Origin: Rhodothermales bacterium
Lineage (GTDB): Bacteria > Bacteroidota > Rhodothermia > Rhodothermales > JAHQVL01
Length of the DNA stretch: 34,399 nucleotides
Direction: 5' to 3'
Assembly (NCBI GenBank): GCA_034439735.1
Contig: JAWXAX010000293.1
Span: forward strand, 1 to 34,399
Below the pieces are notes generated by a model. It was not told the origin of the DNA. It searched no databases and saw only the letters and a list, made by a program, of their open reading frames with translations. The translations under genes were made by a program, and so were the position numbers. Shown piece by piece: positions 8,331 to 15,704 of the stretch (positions are counted from its first letter, which is position 1; each line of letters starts with the position of its first letter).

Positions 8331-9122
8331 ATGCCGTCTGCGACTCCCCTGCCCATTTTCCTCCTTCTGGCGCTCGTCGCTGGCCTGGCCCTCGCCGGAT
8401 GCAGCGGTCCCCGCTCGGCGGCGATCGAGCCAGCGGCGAGCGGGTTCCCCTACCACTCGCTCGACCAGATCCAGACCGCCCTCGCCGACGCCCTGCCGGC
8501 CACCATCCACTCCTACCGCGCCGAAACCGCCCTCTCCGTCCGTTCCCCGGCTCAGAGCGGCTCGTTTTCGGCCAACATCGTCCACCGAGAAAACGATAGC
8601 CTGCTCATCTCCGTGAGCCCCGGCTTCGGCATCGTGGCGGTGCGCGCGCTGATCACGCCGGACAGTGTGTTTGTGCACGACCGTATCAATCGCGAGCTGA
8701 CCTATGGATCGATCCTCGAAGTGGGCCAGTTTCTGCCCCTTCCCACGGATCCGGCCGGCCTCTACCAGGCCATGCTCGGGCTCCTCGCACCCGAGTTGAC
8801 CATCGCGTGGGTGCTATCCAACGCCGGAGGCCTATACATCCTGAAGACGCCCGACGGACGGCGCTCGTATACGATCGACCCCGCCGCATGGCGCGTTGTC
8901 CGTTATGAAGAACGCAACGGAGAAGGAGGCCTGCTCGAGGAGAGAACATTTTCAGAGTTCGAGCGCTACACAGACGGGTATCTTCCCCGCCGGCTCACCT
9001 TCCGCCGGCCCGAGGACGATACGGCTGCCTCTCTATATTACCGCAAATTGACACTGAATCCACCGGACTTGCGCTTCGATTTCAGCGTCACCGGCAGCGT
9101 ACGCCGCATACCCATGCACTAA
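8331..9122 (+). CDS. DUF4292-type outer-membrane lipoprotein
   Basis: Encodes 263 residues from ATG 8331 (a TTG at 8325 is the alternative). A clear lipoprotein signal ends in LALAGC with the lipidated Cys at position 24. The mature part shows the beta-rich pattern of the DUF4292 family, which resembles LolA/LolB-like lipoprotein carriers: SYRAETALSVRSPAQSGSFSANI, SLLISVSPGFGIVAVRALITPDSVFVHDR and a C-terminal EFERYTDGYLPRRLTF strand set. The molecular function of the family is not established. Neighbours are the exported TPR protein (ten bases before) and EnvC (twelve bases after), the order known from Bacteroidota. The probable location is the periplasmic face of the outer membrane. Confidence 0.82.
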   Translation: MPSATPLPIFLLLALVAGLALAGCSGPRSAAIEPAASGFPYHSLDQIQTALADALPATIHSYRAETALSVRSPAQSGSFSANIVHRENDSLLISVSPGFGIVAVRALITPDSVFVHDRINRELTYGSILEVGQFLPLPTDPAGLYQAMLGLLAPELTIAWVLSNAGGLYILKTPDGRRSYTIDPAAWRVVRYEERNGEGGLLEERTFSEFERYTDGYLPRRLTFRRPEDDTAASLYYRKLTLNPPDLRFDFSVTGSVRRIPMH

Positions 9123-9134
9123 CTCCTCGTCTCC

Positions 9135-10334
9135 GTGCGAACGACCGTACCGTTATCGATCGTGATTTTCGCCCTTTTTGTGGTGATCGGCGCCGGCGCC
9201 GCTTCGGCGCAGTCTCGGCAGGACACCGAAAAACGTCTCCGCGCCCTGCAGGATCAGATGACGCTGGACGTCATCCGTCTCTCCGAAACCGAAGAGCTTG
9301 AAAAAGCCTCGCTGCAGACGCTCAACGACATCGAGCGCCAGATCGCGGTGCGCACCGAGCTGATCGCCACGAACGAGTTACTACTGAGCCAGATCGAACA
9401 ATCGCGCGATTCCATCGCGGCCTCGATGCGCGTACTCGAGAAGGAGCTGGATTATCATCGAAAGATTTACCAGGAGCGCGCGGTGCACGCTTACAAGTAC
9501 GGCCGGCTACACGATGTCGCCCTCATCCTCGCCGCCCGATCCATCAACCAGATGTTGATCCGCGTGCGTTACCTTTCGCGCTTCGCGGACGACCGTAAGA
9601 GCCGGTTCTCTGAAATAAAAAAAGCCAGCGATGCCATCGAAGCGCGTCGGAATGAGATCGCCGAGAACGAAAAAAAGGCGCAGGAGCTGATCGTGCAGTA
9701 CCGCACCGAGGCGGAGAATATGAAATCCCTCCGCGCCAAGCGAAACGAAGTAATCTCGGAACTACGCAGCCAGCGCTCGAGCATCCAGAAGGACCTCGAA
9801 CAGAAGCAGCGGGAGGAGCAGCAGCTGCAATCGCTCGTCCGCAACATCATCACGACCGAGAGCAACCGCCGGGCCGCCGCTCCTCCGGTCGATGAGGCGA
9901 CGGCCGCCGCCAATGCCGAGTTGTCGGGCGCGTTTTCGGCTAACAAGGGGAAAATTCCCTGGCCGGCCGAGGGGGTGGTCACCGAGCCCTTCGGCCAGAT
10001 CGTCAACCCGCTTTATGGCACCGTCACCAACAATCCCGGCATCCTCGTCTCCACGACAGCGTCGGCTCAGGTCACGGCTGTATTCGACGGTGAAGTCTCC
10101 GAAATCTACCCGATGCCCGAATACGGTCGCATTATCACCATCAGCCACGGCGAATACACCAGTCTGTACGGCAACCTCTCGCTGCTGTATGTCGAAGCCG
10201 GCACCGTCGTGAAGGCCGGGCAACTGATCGGGCGCGCCGGCACGGAATCCGAACCCAAGGGCAACGCCGTCTTTTTCGCCATCTTCAGAAACGGCGCGGA
10301 GATCGACCCGCAGACCTGGCTCAGAAGGCGGTAG
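9135..10334 (+). CDS. envC: EnvC-like murein hydrolase activator (degenerate LytM/M23)
   Basis: Encodes 399 residues from GTG 9135. A Sec signal peptide ends in AASAQ at about residue 25. Residues about 25-240 are a long coiled coil rich in Glu, Arg, Lys and Gln (for example DTEKRLRALQDQMTLDV and SIQKDLEQKQREEQQLQ). The C-terminal domain (about 275-399) is LytM/M23-like: GKIPWPAEGVVTEPFG, then VFDGEVSEIYPMPEYGRIITISHGEYTSLYGNLS. Active M23 peptidases need a metal-binding His-x3-Asp and His-x-His. Here the first histidine site reads NNPGILVSTTA and the second YGNLS, so the enzyme is probably inactive and works, like EnvC, by activating a separate amidase during septal peptidoglycan splitting. 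It is the last gene of the run. Confidence 0.87.
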   Translation: MRTTVPLSIVIFALFVVIGAGAASAQSRQDTEKRLRALQDQMTLDVIRLSETEELEKASLQTLNDIERQIAVRTELIATNELLLSQIEQSRDSIAASMRVLEKELDYHRKIYQERAVHAYKYGRLHDVALILAARSINQMLIRVRYLSRFADDRKSRFSEIKKASDAIEARRNEIAENEKKAQELIVQYRTEAENMKSLRAKRNEVISELRSQRSSIQKDLEQKQREEQQLQSLVRNIITTESNRRAAAPPVDEATAAANAELSGAFSANKGKIPWPAEGVVTEPFGQIVNPLYGTVTNNPGILVSTTASAQVTAVFDGEVSEIYPMPEYGRIITISHGEYTSLYGNLSLLYVEAGTVVKAGQLIGRAGTESEPKGNAVFFAIFRNGAEIDPQTWLRRR

Positions 10335-10458
10335 CACCGTCCTGTCCGGCCTCGTCGCGTTCTTCACACAACTTTTCGTCGGAATCGAGATCCTCGCTCC
10401 GCAAACGGGGTTCACGGTTGCGAATTACCCACGTTCCGACAGCAACACCTGATCAATC

Positions 10459-11880
10459 ATGGCATCTTCTAGCTACGACGTAGTCGTTATCGGCACCGGC
10501 CCCGGCGGCTACGAAACTGCGATTCGCGCTACCCAGCTCGGGTTCAAAACGGCCGTCATCGAGAAAAACAAACTCGGCGGCGTATGCCTCAACATAGGCT
10601 GTATTCCGACAAAAGCGCTGCTCAAAAGCGCCGAGGTCATGGCCGATGCCCGGCATCTGGAGGATTTTGGATTGACATTAGAGGGCACCGTGAAGGTGGA
10701 TTTCGCGAAGGTGATCGGCCGCAGCCGGGGCGCGGCGGACAAAATGAACAAGGGCGTCGCGTTCCTCATGAAGAAGAATAAGATCGACGTCATCATGGGC
10801 CAGGCGAAGCTGGCCGGCAAAGGCGCGATCGAGGTCACCCCGTCGGTCGACATGGACGGCACCAAGGTGGGCGAGCCGATGACGGTTCAGGCAAAGCACA
10901 TCATCGTGGCGACAGGCGCGCGCTCCCGGGAGATCCCCCCGCTGCCGATGGACGGCAAAAAAATTATCGGCTCGAAAGAAGCCCTGCTGCAAACGACCCA
11001 GCCGAAGCGGCTCCTGATCGCTGGCGCCGGCGCCATCGGCGTTGAGTTCGCCTACTTCTACCACCAGATGGGCACGGCGGTAACGCTCGTCGAGGTGCTC
11101 GATCGTGTCGTGCCGGTTGAGGACGAAGAGGTATCCAGGGAGCTAGCACGCGCTTTCAAGAAGATGGGGATCACTATCATGACCTCCACGCAGGTGCAGT
11201 CCGTCGACACCAAAGGCAAGGAGCTGACGGTGACGGTGAAAACGGCGAAAGGGACCGAGACCCTCACGACGGATCAGGTACTTTCGGCGGTTGGCGTCGT
11301 GGGAAACATTGAAAACCTGGGCCTGGAGGCGGCCGGCGTCAAAACAGAGCGGGGCGCGATCGTGATCGATGCGTATGGGAAGACCAACGTCGACGGCATC
11401 TACGCCATCGGCGACGTGGCCGGCCCGCCCTGGCTCGCCCACAAGGCCAGTCACGAAGGCATCCTGTGTATCGAGAAGATCGCCGGGCTGGATGTGCGGC
11501 CGATGGATAAGAAAAACATCCCGGGGTGCACCTACTGCCAGCCCCAGATCGCGTCCGTAGGGTACACAGAAGCCCAGGCAAAAGAGGCCGGCCACGAGGT
11601 CAAGGTGGGAAAATTCCCATTTGCGGCATCCGGCAAGGCCTCGGCCATCGGGCACACTGAAGGCTTCGTCAAGGTGATCTATGATGCTAAATACGGTGAA
11701 TTGCTCGGATGCCACATTATCGGTTATGGCGCCACGGAGCTCATCGCCGAGGTCGTAACCGCGCGCACGCTCGAGACTACCTCTCATGAGATCATGGAGG
11801 CTATCCATCCCCATCCCACCCTCTCGGAGGCTATCATGGAAGCCACCCGGGCCGCTTACGGGCACTCGATCAATATCTGA
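10459..11880 (+). CDS. lpdA: Dihydrolipoyl dehydrogenase (E3)
   Basis: Encodes 473 residues, the usual length for E3. The FAD-binding motif VVVIGTGPGGYE is at 8-19, and the redox-active disulfide GGVCLNIGCIPTK has Cys43 and Cys48. The NAD-binding Rossmann motif IAGAGAIGVEFAYF is near residue 180, the second FAD segment is GIYAIGDVAGPPWLAHKA, and the dimer-interface active site HPHPTLSEA is near the C-terminus. The enzyme reoxidises lipoyl groups of pyruvate and 2-oxoglutarate dehydrogenase complexes or of the glycine cleavage system with NAD+ in the cytoplasm. No E1 or E2 gene is adjacent, so it may serve several complexes. It follows EnvC after a 124-base gap and ends in a strong terminator. 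No Shine-Dalgarno sequence is obvious. Confidence 0.96.
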   Translation: MASSSYDVVVIGTGPGGYETAIRATQLGFKTAVIEKNKLGGVCLNIGCIPTKALLKSAEVMADARHLEDFGLTLEGTVKVDFAKVIGRSRGAADKMNKGVAFLMKKNKIDVIMGQAKLAGKGAIEVTPSVDMDGTKVGEPMTVQAKHIIVATGARSREIPPLPMDGKKIIGSKEALLQTTQPKRLLIAGAGAIGVEFAYFYHQMGTAVTLVEVLDRVVPVEDEEVSRELARAFKKMGITIMTSTQVQSVDTKGKELTVTVKTAKGTETLTTDQVLSAVGVVGNIENLGLEAAGVKTERGAIVIDAYGKTNVDGIYAIGDVAGPPWLAHKASHEGILCIEKIAGLDVRPMDKKNIPGCTYCQPQIASVGYTEAQAKEAGHEVKVGKFPFAASGKASAIGHTEGFVKVIYDAKYGELLGCHIIGYGATELIAEVVTARTLETTSHEIMEAIHPHPTLSEAIMEATRAAYGHSINI

Positions 11881-11906
11881 GTTCGTCCCTTCTCTTCTTC
11901 TTTCCC

Positions 11907-11937
11907 AGGCTCGCAGGTCCCCTGCGAGCCTTTTTTT
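11907..11937 (+). terminator. Intrinsic terminator after lpdA
   Basis: A perfect 11-bp stem (11907-11917 with 11921-11931) with a three-base loop is followed at once by a run of T residues to 11937. It lies 26 bases after the lpdA stop. Confidence 0.95.
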
Positions 11938-11964
11938 GTTGTTTTTTATGAGAATTTCCATCGC

Positions 11965-12005
11965 AGGAAGCGCTCCCTTTTTTCAGGAAGCGCTTCTTTT
12001 ATCAT
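11965..12005 (+). other. Second hairpin in the lpdA-amt spacer
   Basis: Two copies of AGGAAGCGCT, itself containing the palindrome AGCGCT, lie about 20 bases apart. They can pair as a stem interrupted by a T-rich loop, followed by CTTTTATCATTTT. It could be a back-up terminator for lpdA or part of the amt leader. The rest of the spacer up to 12090 is AT-rich and is the likely promoter region of the transporter gene. Confidence 0.35.
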
Positions 12006-12101
12006 TTTAATGTGACGCATTATTCCATTATATCTTACTATTTGTTAGTCTTTTTGCCGTTATGCCTAATTCTATTAATTAGCTATTGGAGGTTACCTAC
12101 C

Positions 12102-13505
12102 ATGCGTTCGTTCCTGCTTGTAGTTCTTGTAGTGCTAGGCGTTAGCGCGTTACCCGTGCAAGCGCAGGATGCCGTTCCCGTGGCTGATACACTGGCCGCC
12201 GAAACGGTGGCGGTCGATGTCCCCACCGCCGTGACGTCCGACGATAGCGCCGCCGCGGCGCTTGCCGCCGCCGAGTCCGTGCAGACGAATCTCAACTTTG
12301 TATGGACGATTCTCGCGGCGGTGCTGGTATTCTTCATGCAGGCCGGCTTCGCCCTGCTCGAAACCGGATTCACCCGTTCGAAGAACGCCGTGAACATCAT
12401 CATGAAGAACTTCATGGACTGCGCCGCGGGTAGTCTTGTGTTTTTCGCGGTCGGGTTCGGCATCATGTTCGGGACGTCGGTCGGCGGCTGGTTTGGCAGC
12501 GACGGGTTCTTCCTGAGCGGACTGGGCGATGACCCATGGAATTACGCCTTCTTCCTGTTCCAGGTCGTTTTCGCCGCCACGGCGGCGACCATTGTATCCG
12601 GCGCTGTCGCGGAACGGACGAAGTTTACCGGCTACCTGCTCTTCTCGATCATCATCACGGCCATCATTTATCCCGTGTTTGGCTCGTGGGCCTGGGGCAG
12701 CCTGTTCCGGGGTGAAGGTTGGCTCGAGGGCCTCGGGTTCATCGACTTCGCCGGCTCGACGGTCGTGCACTCCGTCGGCGGCTGGGCGGCGCTCGCCGGC
12801 GCCCTGGTCGTGGGCCCCCGCGTGGGCAAATATGGGCCCGACGGCAAGCCGCGTCACATACCGGGACATAGCCTGCCGTGGGCGGCGCTGGGCGTCTTTA
12901 TCCTGTGGTTTGGCTGGTTCGGGTTTAACGCCGGCTCCACCACCACCGGCAACTCGGACATCGCGCTGATCGCCCTGAACACGTTCCTCGCGGCGGCCTC
13001 TGGCGCGACGGCGGCCATGCTGCTTACCTGGGCAACCAACGCCAAACCGGATGTCCCGATGACGCTTAACGGCGTACTCGCGGGGCTTGTGGGGATTACG
13101 GCCGGGTGCGCGAATCTCACCCCTGGATTCGCCATCATCACTGGCGCCATGGCCGGCATCCTGGTCGTTTATGCCACCAAAGCACTTGATCGGTTCGTCG
13201 ACGACCCGGTAGGCGCGGTGGCGGTACACGGCGTTTGCGGCGCATGGGGCACGCTTGCGGCCGGCCTGTTCAACACCGGCGACATGTTCAACCTGGGCAT
13301 CGTGGGGGTCCAGTTGATCGGCATCGGATCGGCCTTCGTGTGGACCTTCGGCGTGAGCTACGCCATGTTCTTCGCACTCGACAAGACGGTCGGACTGCGT
13401 GTCGACGGTGACATGGAGTCGGAGGGGCTCGACTATCACGAGCACAATAGCTCGGCCTATCCGGAGTTCAAGCCGACGGACGAACTCGCTGCCGCTGAAG
13501 TCTAG
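12102..13505 (+). CDS. amt: Ammonium transporter (Amt family)
   Basis: Encodes 467 residues from ATG 12102, with a GGAGG ribosome site seven bases upstream; this is preferred over the longer frame from 12012. The N-terminus is a signal peptide ending in PVQAQ, common for Amt proteins whose first segment is cleaved. About eleven membrane helices follow. The conserved Amt features are present: ALLETGFTRSKNAVNIIMKN, the pore twin histidines in TVVHSVGGWAAL and AVAVHGVCGAWGTLAAG, and GFNAGSTTTG. It moves ammonium or ammonia across the inner membrane. The usual GlnK/PII gene is not seen next to it. Nitrogen control therefore cannot be read from the context, and no sigma-54 box is evident. Confidence 0.95.
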   Translation: MRSFLLVVLVVLGVSALPVQAQDAVPVADTLAAETVAVDVPTAVTSDDSAAAALAAAESVQTNLNFVWTILAAVLVFFMQAGFALLETGFTRSKNAVNIIMKNFMDCAAGSLVFFAVGFGIMFGTSVGGWFGSDGFFLSGLGDDPWNYAFFLFQVVFAATAATIVSGAVAERTKFTGYLLFSIIITAIIYPVFGSWAWGSLFRGEGWLEGLGFIDFAGSTVVHSVGGWAALAGALVVGPRVGKYGPDGKPRHIPGHSLPWAALGVFILWFGWFGFNAGSTTTGNSDIALIALNTFLAAASGATAAMLLTWATNAKPDVPMTLNGVLAGLVGITAGCANLTPGFAIITGAMAGILVVYATKALDRFVDDPVGAVAVHGVCGAWGTLAAGLFNTGDMFNLGIVGVQLIGIGSAFVWTFGVSYAMFFALDKTVGLRVDGDMESEGLDYHEHNSSAYPEFKPTDELAAAEV

Positions 13506-13521
13506 TTTTCTGTGACGAAAC

Positions 13522-13601
13522 GAGGGTCTGGCAGATCGCTGTGCATGGTCTATTACGTACTTCCCCACGGGAGCCGTATAGAAAGCGCCTGCTAGACCCT
13601 C
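13522..13601. ncRNA. Long structured hairpin between convergent amt and ABC-F genes
   Basis: The 136-base convergent spacer holds an 80-base imperfect hairpin. An outer 13-bp stem pairs 13522-13534 with 13589-13601, including one G-U pair. Inside it are CGCT/AGCG (13537-13540 with 13584-13587), TCTAT plus ACG with CGTATAGA (13549-13557 with 13575-13582, one bulged T) and a tip of CCC/GGG. The T-tract after it is weak (ATTCTTT), so it may act as a terminator or 3' stabiliser for amt, or as a separate structured RNA. The pairing is seen directly; the role is not known. Confidence 0.5.
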
Positions 13602-13641
13602 ATTCTTTGGGTCGGGTTCGGTACGACGGGACGGCCAGCCC

Positions 13642-15576
13642 TCATGCCATCTCCCCCAGTTCGGTCCAACGCTCCAGGTCTTTTTCCAACTGCAAATCCA
13701 GTTTCCCGGTCTCTTCGTAAAGGGCCTGTACTTTACCGAAGTCGCTGCTAGATCGATCCAGGTCCCTGGCAATTGCCTCTTTTCTCTTCTCCGCCGCGGC
13801 GATGCGGGCCTCGATCTGCTCGAACTCCTGCCGTTCCTTGTAGGAAAGCTTGCGCGCTTTGGGCTCGGCGACGGAAGAAGGCGCCACGGGGGGCGCCGGC
13901 CTCCGCGCTTCGGCTTCGGCCGCTCTGGTCTCCTGCGTTTGTCGTTCGAGGAAGGCCGAGTAGTTACCCGGGTAGGCCTTTACCTTCCCATCGCCCTCGA
14001 AGCTGAAGATGTGGTCGATCGTCCGGTCGAGGAAATAGCGGTCGTGTGATACGACGATGAGGCAGCCGTCGAACACGTCGAGGTAGTCTTCGAGGGCGAC
14101 GAGGGTGGGAATGTCGAAGTCGTTCGTGGGCTCGTCAAGCAAGAGCACGTTCGGGGCGCTCATCAGGAGCCGGAGCAGGTACAACCGCCGGCGCTCGCCG
14201 CCGCTAAGGCTGCCAACCATGGCGTACTGCGTGGCCGGCGCGAATAAGAACCGCTCCATCATCTGGCCGGCGGTGATTACATCCCCTTCGGCGGTCTTGA
14301 CCACTTCCGCCACTTCTTTGATGTACTCGATGGCGCGGAGGTCATCCTTTAACGCGCGGCTTTCCTGGTCGTAGTAGCCAAGTACAACCGTTTGCCCCCG
14401 ATCTACCACCCCGCTATCGGGGGTAACGAGACCGGCGATCATATCCAGGAGTGTCGTCTTCCCCGTGCCGTTGGGTCCGATGATGCCGATCCGATCACCT
14501 CGCTCGAAGGTGTGGCTAAAGTTGTCTAGCAGCACCAGCCCCTCATACGATTTCGAGACGCCGACGAGGTCGAACACCTTATTACCCAGGCGCGAGGACG
14601 CGGCGGAGAGCTTCAACTCCTTCTCGCCGGCCTCGCGAGGCGCCTCAAGCAGCGCCGTGGCGCGGTCCACGCGGGCCTTCTGCTTGGTGGTCCGGGCCTT
14701 GGCGCCTCGTCGCAGCCACGCCAACTCCTGCTTCATGAGCTGGCTGCGTTTCTGATCCTCGGTGGCGCGTTGCATTTCCCGCTCGGCCTTTTTCTCGAGG
14801 AAATACGAGTAATTGCCCTGGAAGCGATGCGTCCGTCCGCGTTCCAGCTCGAGCATATTATTGGTGACCCGGTCGAGGAAATACCGGTCGTGGGTGACGA
14901 GTAGGAGCGCCGCGTTCATCCGGGCCAGATAGGATTCCAGCCAGGCGATCGTTTCGGCGTCCAGGTGGTTCGTCGGCTCGTCGAGGATGAGGAGATCGGG
15001 GCGGAGGATGAGCGCGCGCGCCATGGCCACGCGTTTGCGCTGACCGCCGGAGAGGTTGCCGACAAGGGCCGTGGTGTCCGTGATTCCCAGCCGGCCCAGG
15101 ATGGCTTCCGCATGGGCTTCCAGCTCCCACCCGCCGGCTACCTCCAACTCGTGCGCGAGGTCCGTAACCCGCTCGATGAGCGCCGCGTCGCTGCCGTCGC
15201 TTTTGTTGAGGAGGGCGACGGCCTCCTCGTAGTCGTGCAGCCGGCGCATGGTCGGGTCGCCCTTGTCGAACACGGCGTCAACCACCGTCATCGCGTCGTC
15301 GAACACGGGCTGTTGGGGCAGATAGGCGACTCGAGCGTCGTTCGATCGCCATACGCGGCCGTCGTCCGCCGGCTCGATGCCGGCGACGATGCGCAGCAGC
15401 GTCGTCTTCCCCGAACCATTCGGCCCGATGATGCCCATCTTCTCTCCGGGCTCGATACTAAAGGTGACGCCTTCGAGGAGGGGCTTGGTGTCGTAGCGTT
15501 TGATGACGCCTTCTAGCGTTAGGATGCTCAAAATGGTTTCAGGCTTGTCCTGAGGAAAGCGGGCGATAGCCAGCAT
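13642..15576 (-). CDS. uup: ABC-F family ATPase, Uup-like
   Basis: Encodes about 644 residues with two ABC domains in tandem and no membrane segment. It has Walker A GPNGSGKTT and GPNGTGKTT, signature motifs LSGGQRKRVAMARA and LSGGERRRLYLLR, and Walker B LLILDEPTNHLD and VLLLDEPTNDFD. Between the domains lies the arginine- and lysine-rich linker typical of ABC-F (EREMQRATEDQKRSQLMKQE). After the second domain comes a C-terminal coiled coil (KLSYKERQEFEQIEARIAAAEKRK) characteristic of Uup. ABC-F proteins act on ribosomes during elongation; Uup also affects transposon excision and branched DNA. ATG 15576 is preferred, with AGGTAG upstream; an internal TTG just before SILTLEG is possible. It lies downstream of metG with a repeat between them. 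Confidence 0.9.
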   Translation of the reverse strand: MLAIARFPQDKPETILSILTLEGVIKRYDTKPLLEGVTFSIEPGEKMGIIGPNGSGKTTLLRIVAGIEPADDGRVWRSNDARVAYLPQQPVFDDAMTVVDAVFDKGDPTMRRLHDYEEAVALLNKSDGSDAALIERVTDLAHELEVAGGWELEAHAEAILGRLGITDTTALVGNLSGGQRKRVAMARALILRPDLLILDEPTNHLDAETIAWLESYLARMNAALLLVTHDRYFLDRVTNNMLELERGRTHRFQGNYSYFLEKKAEREMQRATEDQKRSQLMKQELAWLRRGAKARTTKQKARVDRATALLEAPREAGEKELKLSAASSRLGNKVFDLVGVSKSYEGLVLLDNFSHTFERGDRIGIIGPNGTGKTTLLDMIAGLVTPDSGVVDRGQTVVLGYYDQESRALKDDLRAIEYIKEVAEVVKTAEGDVITAGQMMERFLFAPATQYAMVGSLSGGERRRLYLLRLLMSAPNVLLLDEPTNDFDIPTLVALEDYLDVFDGCLIVVSHDRYFLDRTIDHIFSFEGDGKVKAYPGNYSAFLERQTQETRAAEAEARRPAPPVAPSSVAEPKARKLSYKERQEFEQIEARIAAAEKRKEAIARDLDRSSSDFGKVQALYEETGKLDLQLEKDLERWTELGEMA

Positions 15577-15666
15577 GACCAAAGGATCTACCTGTCTATA
15601 TGTATAAAGTTAAAGGAAAAAAGCTCTTGAGCCGAGAGAACTCACAAGAGTCGCTATTCCTTCCCA

Positions 15667-15695
15667 CGTCATCCCCAATCAAGTTGGGGATGACG
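15667..15695. repeat. REP-like perfect inverted repeat
   Basis: Two perfect 12-base arms, CGTCATCCCCAA and TTGGGGATGACG, surround a five-base loop. It lies ten bases past the metG stop in the spacer before the ABC-F gene. There is no T-run, so it looks more like a dispersed palindromic repeat or an mRNA 3'-end stabiliser than a plain terminator. Confidence 0.6.
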
Positions 15696-15704
15696 GGACT
15701 GAAG

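Noticed and set aside
13522-13601. tRNA or tmRNA-like gene
   Set aside because: The fold is one long hairpin; there is no cloverleaf, T-loop sequence or anticodon arm.
12150-13772. A 540-codon open frame on the minus strand
   Set aside because: It is antisense to the ammonium transporter and has low-complexity, charged sequence without motifs.
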